From contig JBOGWS010000021.1 in assembly GCA_050693895.1 (NCBI GenBank), forward strand, positions 39,403 through 103,402: a DNA stretch of 64,000 nt, given 5' to 3'. The first letter of the stretch is position 1. Every line of letters starts with the position of its first letter. This stretch comes from WHSV01 sp050693895 (GTDB lineage: Bacteria > Actinomycetota > CADDZG01 > WHSQ01). A program made the translations under genes and the position numbers. The notes beneath the pieces are model-generated. The model had not been told where the DNA came from, ran no database searches, and saw only the letters and a list, made by a program, of their open reading frames with translations. Of the stretch, positions 39,325 through 47,920 are shown piece by piece.

Positions 39325-40683
39325 ATGCCGGATTCACCGTTCTGGAACAAGCGTCACGAAACGATGCCTCGCGACCGGCTCGACGCGCTGCAGGTCAACA
39401 AGCTGCAGAATCTCGTCGAGTGGGCGACGGAACGGGTCCCCTACCACGCGAAGCGCCTCGGTGACGCGGGCGTCACGCCGGATTCCATTCAATCGCTCGA
39501 TGATCTCCGGCGGATCCCCTTCATGACCCGCGAGGAATGGATGCGTTCGCAGGTCGAGCATCCCCCTTTCGGCCCCATCCTCGCCGCGCCCGAGAGCGCC
39601 GCCATTCGGTACCACATGACCTCCGGCACGACCGGTCGCACTCCGATCCGCGTGCTCGACTCCATGAGGGACTGGGAGTGGATCGCCGAGATGTGGTGCT
39701 ACGGCTTCTGGGGGTTCGGTGTCCGCCCCTCGGACACCGTTTTCTTTGCCTTCAGTTACGGAACGTTCGTCGGTTTCTGGGGGGCGCACTACGCGTGCGA
39801 GAAGATCGGCTGCCTCGTTCTTCCCGGCGGAAACATGACCACCGAGGCCCGCGTCAAGCAGATCGTCGACATGAAGGCGACGGTGGTTTGCTCGACGCCG
39901 ACCTACGCCCTGCGAATGGCGCAGGAGGCGCACAACCTCGGAATCGATCTCGCGAAGAGTCCCGTCAAGCGTCTGGTCCTCTCCGGTGAGCCCGCCGGTT
40001 CGATCCCGGCGACAAAGAAGCTCATCGAGGACCAATGGGGAGCCGTCGCGGGTGACACCGCGGGCATGACCGAGCTCGGAACCATCATGGTGTTCGAGTG
40101 CTCCGAACAGCCCGGCGGCACTCACATCATCGAGCCCCATTACATCGAGGAGGTCGTCGACCCCGTCTCCGGTGAACCGCTCGGCTACGGTGAACAGGGC
40201 GAGCGAGTCGTGACCTCGTTTGGGCGAGGCTTCATCCCCGTACTCCGTTACCGCACGCGCGACCTCGTCGTAAAGATCCCTGCCGACCGCTGCTCGTGTG
40301 GACGCACCCTCGACATCTACGAGGGCGGAATCGTCGGGAGAGTCGACGACATGAAACTAGTGCGCGGGACGAACGTCTACCCGCGCGCTGTCGAGGCGAT
40401 CGTTCGGGAGTTCACCGAAGTGGACGAGTTCCAGATTCATCTCTATACCGCCGAAGGCATCCGCGACGAGATCGAGGTGCTCGTCGAGATCCCCGATTCG
40501 AGCGCCGACGCCGACACGATTCTGAAGAAGATCGGCACGGAGCTATCTGAGGCTCACGAGGGATTGCGCTTCGGCGTGAAGCGGGCCGAGAACGACTCTT
40601 TGCCCCGCTTCGAGTTGAAGGCCAAGCGTCTGAACGACGAGCGCGAAGTGGTCGGTGGTGCCGGCGAAAGAAAGAAGGCTTAG
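39325..40683 (+). CDS. phenylacetate-CoA ligase-type aryl-CoA ligase
   Basis: 452 aa adenylate-forming enzyme. The N-terminal WNKRHETMPRDRL and LQVNKLQNLVEWA match the PaaK group; TSGTTGRTPI is the P-loop, AGMTELG the adenylate-binding motif and YRTRDLV the conserved aspartate/arginine region. It would activate an aromatic acid with ATP and CoA. An upstream ATG at 39301 lacks a ribosome site, whereas the ATG at 39325 follows AGGGG. As the only ligase in the cluster it may generate the aromatic CoA ester, perhaps 2-aminobenzoyl-CoA; the substrate is inferred. Confidence 0.87.
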   Translation: MPDSPFWNKRHETMPRDRLDALQVNKLQNLVEWATERVPYHAKRLGDAGVTPDSIQSLDDLRRIPFMTREEWMRSQVEHPPFGPILAAPESAAIRYHMTSGTTGRTPIRVLDSMRDWEWIAEMWCYGFWGFGVRPSDTVFFAFSYGTFVGFWGAHYACEKIGCLVLPGGNMTTEARVKQIVDMKATVVCSTPTYALRMAQEAHNLGIDLAKSPVKRLVLSGEPAGSIPATKKLIEDQWGAVAGDTAGMTELGTIMVFECSEQPGGTHIIEPHYIEEVVDPVSGEPLGYGEQGERVVTSFGRGFIPVLRYRTRDLVVKIPADRCSCGRTLDIYEGGIVGRVDDMKLVRGTNVYPRAVEAIVREFTEVDEFQIHLYTAEGIRDEIEVLVEIPDSSADADTILKKIGTELSEAHEGLRFGVKRAENDSLPRFELKAKRLNDEREVVGGAGERKKA

Positions 40684-40899
40684 ATGCCCAAGACGTCGAT
40701 AGTCCCGCCGACAGGACTAAACGAGGCCGAACTGGCACTGGTCGAGGCCTACAACACTCTGGTCAAGACGCTCGACGAGTCGGCCGACGACCTCGAGCCG
40801 TTCGAGCGACGCAACGCGCTGAAGGCGGTCGCAGCACTGTGGCAGGTCATGAACGGCCTCGATCTCGATCCCGGCCATCTCTACGACATCGACGCATGA
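40684..40899 (+). CDS. small protein of unknown function
   Basis: 71 aa, acidic and helical (NEAELALVEAYNTLVKTLDESADDLEPFERRN). The ATG immediately follows the ligase stop, and the stop overlaps the next start (ATGA), so expression is tied to both. No family recognised. A role with the ligase or the following thiol-transferase is possible but unsupported. Confidence 0.6.
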   Translation: MPKTSIVPPTGLNEAELALVEAYNTLVKTLDESADDLEPFERRNALKAVAALWQVMNGLDLDPGHLYDIDA

Positions 40900-41621
40900 C
40901 CCTCTCGCACGAACGGTATCTCGAGGCCATCGAGAGAGAATCGGCCGCCCTGGCCGAGGCGGCGCGCGGAAATCTCGACGCGCGCGTGCCGTCCTGTCCC
41001 GAATGGTCGATGAGGAACCTGGTCGGTCACATCGGCCGGGTGCAGCGATTCTGGGGCGAGATGGCCGAGCGCGCCCTCCAAGATCCGGCCGACGCTCATA
41101 ATCACGACCCGCCGGAAGGTGTCGACCTGGTCCAGTGGTTCGAGGAGTCGACGATGACCCTGCTGCACACCCTCGACGGCGCCGATCTCGACCGCCCGAT
41201 GTGGTCGTGGTCGCCGATAAAGAGCGTGTCATTCGTCCCGCGCCGTATGGCCCAGGAGACCGCGATGCACCGCTGGGACGCAGAGAACGCGGCCGGCGAT
41301 CCGGCCGACATCGCTGATGACCTTGCGGTCGATGGGATCGACGAGCTGTTGTTCGTATTCCTTCTGGCGGAGGCCCCCTTTAAGGAGGCTCCGGGATCGA
41401 GCGTCCACATCCACACCACCAACTCAGCCGGTGAGTGGTTGGTGATACTCGACGAGGAGCCGGTCGTGACCAGAGAGCACGCGAAGGGCGACGTGGCGCT
41501 ACGGGGGCCATCGTCGGACCTTCTTCTGCATCTATGGGGACGCATCGAGCCTTCATCGTTGGAGATCCACGGCGACCCCGCGGCGCTCGATCGATTTCGC
41601 TCGGTCCTAGACCTCGAGTGA
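40896..41621 (+). CDS. maleylpyruvate isomerase family mycothiol-dependent enzyme
   Basis: 241 aa. The DinB-like N-terminal helix bundle has CPEWSMRNLVGHIGRVQRFW near residue 35 and RRMAQETAMHRWDAENAAG near 125, positions of the metal-binding histidines of the MDMPI family. The C-terminal domain follows. Family knowledge: members use mycothiol, which is restricted to actinobacteria. The specific reaction is unknown; isomerases of this family act in gentisate-type ring degradation. Overlaps its neighbours at both ends. Confidence 0.85.
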   Translation: MTLSHERYLEAIERESAALAEAARGNLDARVPSCPEWSMRNLVGHIGRVQRFWGEMAERALQDPADAHNHDPPEGVDLVQWFEESTMTLLHTLDGADLDRPMWSWSPIKSVSFVPRRMAQETAMHRWDAENAAGDPADIADDLAVDGIDELLFVFLLAEAPFKEAPGSSVHIHTTNSAGEWLVILDEEPVVTREHAKGDVALRGPSSDLLLHLWGRIEPSSLEIHGDPAALDRFRSVLDLE

Positions 41622-43255
41622 CCTCCGTGTCATCCCCCACCGACCTTCCAGCATGGCGTGAACTAGAGAGTCACTTCGGACATCTGAAGGAGGTTCACCT
41701 TCGTTCCCTCTTCGCCGAGGACCCAACGCGGCCCGAGGTTATGTGCGTGGAGGGCGAGGGGATTCTTCTCGACTACTCCAAGAACCGGATGACCGCAGAG
41801 ACCATGGCGCTTCTCCTGCGCCTTGCAGAAGAAGCCGGCTTGAGGAAGCGCATCGAGGCGATGTTCGCGGGCGAACGAATCAACACCACAGAGGACCGGC
41901 CCGTTCTTCACGCCGCTCTGAGGGCCCCACGAGATGCAGTCATCGAGGTCGACGGAGACAACGTCGTGCCCCGGGTGCACGAGGTGCTCGATCGGATGGC
42001 GTCGTTCAGCGACAGGGTGCGCGCCGGCGAGTGGAAGGGCCATACCGATCGGCCGATGCGCAACGTCGTCAACATCGGCATCGGTGGATCCGATCTCGGC
42101 CCTGTGATGGCGTACGAAGCCTTGCGCCATTACAGCGAGCGCTCGTTGAACTTTCGGTTCGTCTCGAACATCGACGGGACCGATTTCGCAGAGTCGACTC
42201 ACGACATCGACCCTGCCGAGACGCTGTTCATCGTCTCGTCGAAGTCGTTCACGACTCTCGAGACGCTGACCAACGCGCGGACCGCCCGCAGATGGTTGGT
42301 CGACGGGCTCGGAGGTGACGAGGCCGCCGTTGCGAAACACTTCGTTGCCATCTCGACGAACGAGAAGCTAGTCGCCGAATTCGGGATCGACACAGACAAC
42401 ATGTTCGGATTCTGGGACTGGGTCGGCGGCCGCTACTCGGTCGACTCGGCAATCGGACTTTCGCTGATGATCGCTATCGGGCCCGGACGTTTCCGCGAAT
42501 TCCTCGACGGCCTTCATGCGATCGACGAGCACTTTCGGTCGGCCCCCTTCGAGTCCAACCTTCCCGTCATTCTGGGGCTGATCGGGATCTGGTACGACAA
42601 CTTCTTCGACTCCGAGAGCGTCGCGATACTCCCCTACGACCAGTATCTCCATCGCTTCCCGGCCTACCTCCAGCAACTCGACATGGAGAGCAACGGCAAG
42701 TCTGTGGACCTGACCGGGCGACGTGTCCGGTGGCAGACCGGACCAATCGTGTGGGGCGAGCCGGGAACGAACGGCCAGCATGCCTTCTACCAGTTGCTTC
42801 ACCAGGGCACCAGGCTCGTCCCGGCCGACTTCATCGGCTTCTGCCGGAGCCTCAACCCGATCGACAAGCACCACGACCTGCTGATGGCGAATCTCTTCGC
42901 CCAGACCGAGGCGCTCGCGTTCGGACGAACGGAGGATGAGGCGCGCGCCGAAGACGGCGACGAGAGCCAGATCCCTCATCGCACCTTCGAGGGAAACCGA
43001 CCGACGAACACGATCCTGCTCGACGAGCTGTCACCCTACGCACTCGGCTCGCTCATCGCCCTGTACGAGCACAAGGTCTTCACGCAGGGCGCGATCTGGA
43101 ACGTCAATTCGTTCGACCAGTGGGGAGTCGAGCTCGGCAAGGTTCTCGCTCAGCGCATCGCATCCGAGCTGGCGGACGAAGACGCCTCGGGCCTCGACCA
43201 CGACGGCTCGACGAACGAACTGATCCGTCACTACAAGGCCCGAAGGAGGGCCTGA
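41618..43255 (+). CDS. pgi: glucose-6-phosphate isomerase
   Basis: 545 aa. NIGIGGSDLGPVMAYEAL, the loop with FVSNIDGTD, GTNGQHAFYQLLHQGTRLVPADF and QWGVELGKVLA are the family motifs, including the C-terminal catalytic lysine. It interconverts glucose-6- and fructose-6-phosphate. The GTG at 41618 overlaps the preceding TGA; a second GTG is three codons on. Its place at the end of the catabolic operon is probably incidental. It is convergent with the cyclase gene, 3 bp apart. Confidence 0.96.
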   Translation: MTSVSSPTDLPAWRELESHFGHLKEVHLRSLFAEDPTRPEVMCVEGEGILLDYSKNRMTAETMALLLRLAEEAGLRKRIEAMFAGERINTTEDRPVLHAALRAPRDAVIEVDGDNVVPRVHEVLDRMASFSDRVRAGEWKGHTDRPMRNVVNIGIGGSDLGPVMAYEALRHYSERSLNFRFVSNIDGTDFAESTHDIDPAETLFIVSSKSFTTLETLTNARTARRWLVDGLGGDEAAVAKHFVAISTNEKLVAEFGIDTDNMFGFWDWVGGRYSVDSAIGLSLMIAIGPGRFREFLDGLHAIDEHFRSAPFESNLPVILGLIGIWYDNFFDSESVAILPYDQYLHRFPAYLQQLDMESNGKSVDLTGRRVRWQTGPIVWGEPGTNGQHAFYQLLHQGTRLVPADFIGFCRSLNPIDKHHDLLMANLFAQTEALAFGRTEDEARAEDGDESQIPHRTFEGNRPTNTILLDELSPYALGSLIALYEHKVFTQGAIWNVNSFDQWGVELGKVLAQRIASELADEDASGLDHDGSTNELIRHYKARRRA

Positions 43256-43258
43256 AAA

Positions 43259-44032
43259 TCAGGTTGGGACCAAAGCGAGGGCCCGGGCGGGGCTGCCGGA
43301 GCCGTCCACGATCTTCAGCGGCGCGGCAATCAACAGGGCCCCCGTCGGCGGCAGCTGCGCCAGGTTGGCGAGTTGAGTGAGGCCGAACTTTCCCGCACCG
43401 TGCATGTAGTGATGGCAGGGGAAGGCCGGGTCGAAGCTGTGAGCGATGCCGGCGTCGGTGCCCACGGTTTCGACGCCGAGGCCCACGAACGGAGACTCCT
43501 GTGCCAGCCAGCGCGCGCACTCGACGTTGGGGCCGGGGGTATGCGGGCCGGTCTCGTTGGCGTTGAGAAACGACCCTTGGTCCGAGGCCCGGGCATCCCA
43601 ACCGGTTCGCAGCAGCAACCACCCGCCCTGGGGGAAGGGACCGTGCTCGGCCTCGAAGTACTTCAGGTGGTCCACGGTCAGCAGGAAGTCTGGGTCTGCC
43701 GACGCCTCCGCGCTCTTGTCGATGACAATTGCAGGGCCGACCAGCCTCGCCGCATCGATGGAGGAGAGGTCTTCCTTGTCCCTTCCGGTGACCCAGTGGA
43801 TCGGCGCGTCGAAGTGGGTCCCGACGTGCTCACCCATCTCCATCCGGTTCCAGTACCAGCCCGGCCCCCGGTCGTCGTAACGGCTCAGCTCCTCCATCCT
43901 GAACCCGGGCGTGTTCACGAAGGGCTCGGGCAGTTGGATGATCGGAGTCGATTCGGACAGCGGCTGGGTCAGGTCAACGACGCGCACCGACCCCGAAACG
44001 AGCGACTCGACAAGACCATCCAGAGCGGCCAT
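43259..44032 (-). CDS. cyclase family protein (KynB-like metal-dependent hydrolase)
   Basis: 257 aa. HVGTHFDAPIHWVTG near residue 68 is the conserved metal-binding motif (HxGTHxDxPxH) of the cyclase/kynurenine-formamidase family; the family also includes lactam and amide hydrolases. The ATG at 44032 follows GGGAGG. It is the last gene of a three-gene operon with the two TPP-enzyme subunits, which suggests it acts on the same metabolite. Substrate unknown. Confidence 0.88.
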   Translation of the reverse strand: MAALDGLVESLVSGSVRVVDLTQPLSESTPIIQLPEPFVNTPGFRMEELSRYDDRGPGWYWNRMEMGEHVGTHFDAPIHWVTGRDKEDLSSIDAARLVGPAIVIDKSAEASADPDFLLTVDHLKYFEAEHGPFPQGGWLLLRTGWDARASDQGSFLNANETGPHTPGPNVECARWLAQESPFVGLGVETVGTDAGIAHSFDPAFPCHHYMHGAGKFGLTQLANLAQLPPTGALLIAAPLKIVDGSGSPARALALVPT

Positions 44033-44043
44033 CGTTTTCCTCC

Positions 44044-44625
44044 CTAGGTTCCTTCCGCGCGCAGAGCGCGCGCGAACTCGAAGCGGTTCTCGAGCAACTC
44101 CAGATCCATGTGGAAACCCGCCGGTCCGATCGCCTCGACTTTCGCCACAAGACTGTGGAGTTCGGTCGACGCGACGGCGGATCGAACCGCAGCGGCGAAG
44201 TCGTCCAGCGTCGTGTAGGTCCTGGCGTTCTCTATACCGGCCCCCCGAGCGATTGCCGTCAGATCCGAGCCCGTGGACGTTGCGGTCGGAAAGCCGCCGA
44301 CGCTCAGGAGCGACTCGTTGTCGAACACGATGTGGGTGAGATTCCCGGGCGAGTACCGCGCGAGCGTCGTCAGCCCTCCCAGGTTCATCAACACGGACCC
44401 GTCGCCGTCGATCACGATTACTCGCCGCCCGGGTTGTGACAGCGCGATCCCAAGCCCGACCGACGAGGCGAGTCCCATCGCGTGCTCGAGGTAGAAGAAG
44501 TTTGCCCTGTGACCGAGCGAGTACAACTCGGCCGCAACCGCCCCCATGATCGTCACGACCGCGCAGTCGCGCAGGTCCTCGTAGATGGCCTCGAGACACT
44601 CGATGCGCTTCAATGCTTCTCCCAC
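44044..44625 (-). CDS. TPP-dependent decarboxylase, beta subunit (sulfopyruvate/phosphonopyruvate decarboxylase type)
   Basis: 193 aa C-terminal half-type TPP enzyme. IDGDGSVLMNLGGLTTLARY contains the Mg-TPP motif (GDG, then N). The N-terminal EHAMGLASSVGLGIAL is typical of the ComE half of sulfopyruvate decarboxylase. The GTG at 44625 overlaps the alpha-subunit gene by 16 nt, so the subunits are made together. The true substrate (a 3-substituted pyruvate or other 2-oxoacid) cannot be read from sequence. Confidence 0.85.
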   Translation of the reverse strand: MGEALKRIECLEAIYEDLRDCAVVTIMGAVAAELYSLGHRANFFYLEHAMGLASSVGLGIALSQPGRRVIVIDGDGSVLMNLGGLTTLARYSPGNLTHIVFDNESLLSVGGFPTATSTGSDLTAIARGAGIENARTYTTLDDFAAAVRSAVASTELHSLVAKVEAIGPAGFHMDLELLENRFEFARALRAEGT

Positions 44626-45125
44626 ATGAGGTCGCGCGTGAGCAGCAGGGCGACCGGCGACAGCGACGCATGGGCGAGAGTCATGGCCTCGGCGGTCTGG
44701 TGAGCCACGGTCTCCTGATCCCTGAGCTCAGAGTGAACGATCCTCAGCGCATCGAGGACGTGGCGAGTGTAGCGACCACCTTCCGTCTGCCACGGATCCG
44801 GTTCGCCGAGATGACCGCGGTCGCTGACCAGCATGAGCAGCGGGATCTTGTAGAGCAGCGCACACGACACGATGCCGTTGATGGACTGAAGGAAGCCGTG
44901 GTTCTGCATGAGCAAAGCAGAGCGAACCCCTGCGAAGTGAGCACCCGTTGAGATCCCGACTCCTTCCTCCTCCTTTGCGAGGCGAACGAGGGTCATCGCC
45001 GGGTCGTCGTCCGCCATCCGAATCAGGTGAACGAGCCAGGTCTCCGGCAGGGCCGAGATCACTTCGACGTCAACAGCTTTGAGCGCGTCGTAGATGACCT
45101 TGGAGCTGGTCTCAGAGACCGGCAA
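44610..45125 (-). CDS. TPP-dependent decarboxylase, alpha subunit
   Basis: 171 aa, the N-terminal half of a split TPP enzyme. RLAKEEEGVGISTGAHFAGVRSALLMQNHG carries the glutamate that activates TPP and the conserved NHG. The split alpha/beta arrangement is that of ComD/ComE and of many uncharacterised TPP pairs in actinobacteria. A TTG start at 45125 is supported by AGGGGAG. It leads the operon divergent from the TrpB2 gene across a 107-bp intergenic region. Confidence 0.83.
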   Translation of the reverse strand: MPVSETSSKVIYDALKAVDVEVISALPETWLVHLIRMADDDPAMTLVRLAKEEEGVGISTGAHFAGVRSALLMQNHGFLQSINGIVSCALLYKIPLLMLVSDRGHLGEPDPWQTEGGRYTRHVLDALRIVHSELRDQETVAHQTAEAMTLAHASLSPVALLLTRDLMWEKH

Positions 45126-45167
45126 CCTGACTCCCCTCTTCGGCCCGCCATGCGTGCGCAGCGGGTC

Positions 45168-45198
45168 TTGACAAGAAACTATGCACCGGGCGTACGGT
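45168..45198 (+). promoter_or_regulatory. predicted promoter of the TrpB2 gene
   Basis: A perfect TTGACA at 45168-45173 is followed by TACGGT at 45193-45198, a 19-bp spacer. It lies in the divergent region between the TPP-enzyme operon and trpB2, so a regulator bound here could control both. Confidence 0.45.
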
Positions 45199-45232
45199 CA
45201 AGCTCAGTATCCGCCGCGCGAGAACAGGGGGC

Positions 45233-46621
45233 ATGATGCCGCGCACCGATGTCGTCAAGGTGGTTCTTCCGGAGTCCGAGATACCGACGGCCTGGTACAA
45301 CATCCTGCCGGACCTCCCGGGCGAACCTCTCCCTCCGCTACATCCCGGCACGGGCGAGCCCGTGGGCCCGGCCGATCTCGCTCCCCTCTTCCCCGAGGCG
45401 CTCATCCTGCAGGAGGTCTCGAGCGAGCGATGGATCGACATTCCCGGCGAGGTCCTCGACGTCTTCAAGGCATGGCGGCCGTCCCCAATGCACCGCGCCC
45501 ACCGGCTCGAGAAAGCACTGGGACTAACAGATGGCAAGCAGCGCATCTACTACAAGTGGGAGGGCGTCTCACCCGGCGGTTCACACAAACCAAACACCGC
45601 AGTGCCGCAGGCCTTCTTCAATAAAGAGGCCGGAACCCGCAAGCTGTCGACCGAGACCGGCGCCGGGCAGTGGGGCTCGTCGCTCGCCTACGCGTGTGCG
45701 CTGTTCGACCTCGAGTGCGAGGTCTTCATGGTCAAGGTCAGCTACGATCAGAAGCCGGGCCGTCGGACCCTCATGGAAACTTGGGGTGCGACGGTTCACG
45801 CTTCGCCGTCCGACAGGACCGAGTCGGGTCGCAAGATCCTCGCCGATCATCCCGATTCCACGGGATCGCTCGGGATCGCCATCTCCGAGGCCGTCGAGGT
45901 CGCCGTGCAGAGCGACGACACCCACTACTCGTTGGGCAGCGTGCTGAATCACGTCTGCACGCACCAGACGATCATCGGGCTCGAGGCTAAGAAGCAGATG
46001 GCCGCCTTCGAAGACACGCCGGATGTCGTCGTTGGTTGCGTCGGAGGCGGATCGAACTACGCGGGCCTCTCCTACCCGTACGCCGCAGACGTGCTGGCGG
46101 GTGAAGCCAAGACCAGGTTCCTCGCGGTCGAGCCGGAGGCCTGCCCCACGCTGACGCGCGGCACCTACGCGTACGACTTCGGCGACACCGCGGGCATGAC
46201 GCCGCTGATGCCGATGTACACGCTCGGTCACGATTTCGTCCCGGCTCCCGTCCACGCGGGGGGACTCAGGTACCACGGCGATGCGCCGAGCCTCAGCGGG
46301 CTCGTGAAGGCCGGTCTCTATGAGGCGCGGGCCTATCCCCAGGTTCCCGTGTTCGAGGCCGCGGTCATGTTCGCCCGCACGGAGGGTTGGCTTCCCGGAC
46401 CCGAACCGGCCCACGCACTAAAGGGCGCGATCGACGAGGCCATGGCGGCGCGGGAGGCGGACGAGGAGCGAGTCGTGCTGTTCAACCTCTGCGGTCACGG
46501 CCACTTCGACATCAGCGCCTACGAGGCCTTCCTCGGCGGCAAGCTCGAGGACCTGCAGTTGAGCGAGGAGGACCTGGAGGCCTCGCTGGCGACCCTGCCC
46601 CCGCAACCTGCCACCGCTTAG
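45233..46621 (+). CDS. TrpB2-type tryptophan synthase beta-like PLP enzyme
   Basis: 462 aa, longer than classical TrpB (about 400) and with the TrpB2 N-terminus (IPTAWYNILPDLPGEPLPPL). The PLP lysine lies in GVSPGGSHKPNTAVPQA; the phosphate loop is VGCVGGGSNYAGLSYPY. TrpB2 enzymes lack the TrpA-binding features and may salvage indole or act on other substrates. No trpA is adjacent. The ATG at 45233 follows GGGGGC. Divergent from the decarboxylase/cyclase operon, so a joint pathway from an indole or tryptophan-like metabolite is possible but unproven. Confidence 0.9.
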   Translation: MMPRTDVVKVVLPESEIPTAWYNILPDLPGEPLPPLHPGTGEPVGPADLAPLFPEALILQEVSSERWIDIPGEVLDVFKAWRPSPMHRAHRLEKALGLTDGKQRIYYKWEGVSPGGSHKPNTAVPQAFFNKEAGTRKLSTETGAGQWGSSLAYACALFDLECEVFMVKVSYDQKPGRRTLMETWGATVHASPSDRTESGRKILADHPDSTGSLGIAISEAVEVAVQSDDTHYSLGSVLNHVCTHQTIIGLEAKKQMAAFEDTPDVVVGCVGGGSNYAGLSYPYAADVLAGEAKTRFLAVEPEACPTLTRGTYAYDFGDTAGMTPLMPMYTLGHDFVPAPVHAGGLRYHGDAPSLSGLVKAGLYEARAYPQVPVFEAAVMFARTEGWLPGPEPAHALKGAIDEAMAAREADEERVVLFNLCGHGHFDISAYEAFLGGKLEDLQLSEEDLEASLATLPPQPATA

Positions 46622-46684
46622 CGCGGGCCATTCGGCCGAAGCTCGGGCGGTTACCGCGCCCGCCTCGAATATCATGCGGGCTCT

Positions 46685-47920
46685 ATGCCTGAGCTCTCAC
46701 CTTTTCGCGGAATGCGGTTCGCGGACTCCGACCGTCTCAAGGAACTCGTTTGCCCGCCCTACGACGTCATCTCTCCGGCCGAGCAAAAGCGGCTGCACGA
46801 GCGCAACCCCGCTAACGCCGTCCACCTCGAGCTGTCACAGGCCCACGATGACCGAGACGTGCGGAACCGCGAGGTCGCCGAGGTCTGGCGGCGCTGGATC
46901 GACGAGGGCATCGTCGTCCGGGAGTCGACCGAGTCCTTCTACGTCTACAGACAGGACTTCGTGTCACTGGATGGCCGTCGCTGCAGGGTAGCGGGAGTCA
47001 TCGGAGCGCTGAAACTCGGCGCCTACGGCGAGGCCTCCGGGGTTCTGCCTCACGAGCGGACGATGCCCGGGCCGATCGAGGAACGCCTCTCGTTGATGAA
47101 GGCGCTGCCGGTAAACATCTCTCCGATCTACTCGATCTACCGGGGCGGTGGCCGCCTGACGCCCTATTTGGACGGACTCGAGAATCGACCGACGGCCGCG
47201 CGCTTCGCGGACGAGCACGGCACGCTCCATCGCCTGTGGATCATCTCGGCCCCCGCCGAGCGCGACATGATCTCCGGGGCGCTGAAACCGGGCCCCCTCG
47301 TCATCGCCGACGGACACCATCGCTACGAGACTGCCCTCGCCTACGCGCAATCTCTGGGACGAGGCGGCGATCACGAGTCGGTCATGAGTTTCTGCGTCGA
47401 CGCCGACGACGAGGACCTCGTCGTGTTTCCCTATCACCGTGCACTGAAGACGAGCGTTGACCCTCGTGAGATCGAGCGAAGGATGGCCGAAAGGTGGCCG
47501 GTCAAGCCCATCGACAACGGGACCAGCGGCGCGGCCGCACTGAGCCATTCGAGCGCGGACCACCCCTTCCTCCTGCACTCGAGGGAGGGCGAGACTCTCG
47601 TCGAGGTCGGCGACTCGACCGTGGTCGAGCAGGTCGGCACCCGGGCCAAAGCGTGGAGGGACCTCGATGTCGTTGCGCTTCACGAGGCCGTGCTCCCCCT
47701 GGTTCTCCCCGAGGGCGTAGACGATCTGCGTTTCTCCAAGGACCCCGACGAGATACTCAAGCTGGTTGAGGACGAGGGCTGGACGGCCGGCGTTCTGTTA
47801 CGCGCGTTGCACCCCGCGCAGGTGGTCGAGGTGGCGCGGTCGGGCGAGCGCATGCCGCAGAAGGCGAGCTACTTCTGGCCGAAGGCACTAACCGGACTGG
47901 TCTTCAGAAGCCTTACCTAG
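46685..47920 (+). CDS. DUF1015 family protein
   Basis: 411 aa. LSPFRGMRFADSDRLKELVCPPYDVISPAEQ at the start is the hallmark of DUF1015, and VIADGHHRYETALAYA is its most conserved internal motif. The function is not established; the family is sometimes linked to serine or phosphoserine metabolism. A TATCAT sequence ends 9 nt upstream of the ATG. It is convergent with the following membrane protein; their stops overlap by 4 bp. Confidence 0.92.
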   Translation: MPELSPFRGMRFADSDRLKELVCPPYDVISPAEQKRLHERNPANAVHLELSQAHDDRDVRNREVAEVWRRWIDEGIVVRESTESFYVYRQDFVSLDGRRCRVAGVIGALKLGAYGEASGVLPHERTMPGPIEERLSLMKALPVNISPIYSIYRGGGRLTPYLDGLENRPTAARFADEHGTLHRLWIISAPAERDMISGALKPGPLVIADGHHRYETALAYAQSLGRGGDHESVMSFCVDADDEDLVVFPYHRALKTSVDPREIERRMAERWPVKPIDNGTSGAAALSHSSADHPFLLHSREGETLVEVGDSTVVEQVGTRAKAWRDLDVVALHEAVLPLVLPEGVDDLRFSKDPDEILKLVEDEGWTAGVLLRALHPAQVVEVARSGERMPQKASYFWPKALTGLVFRSLT

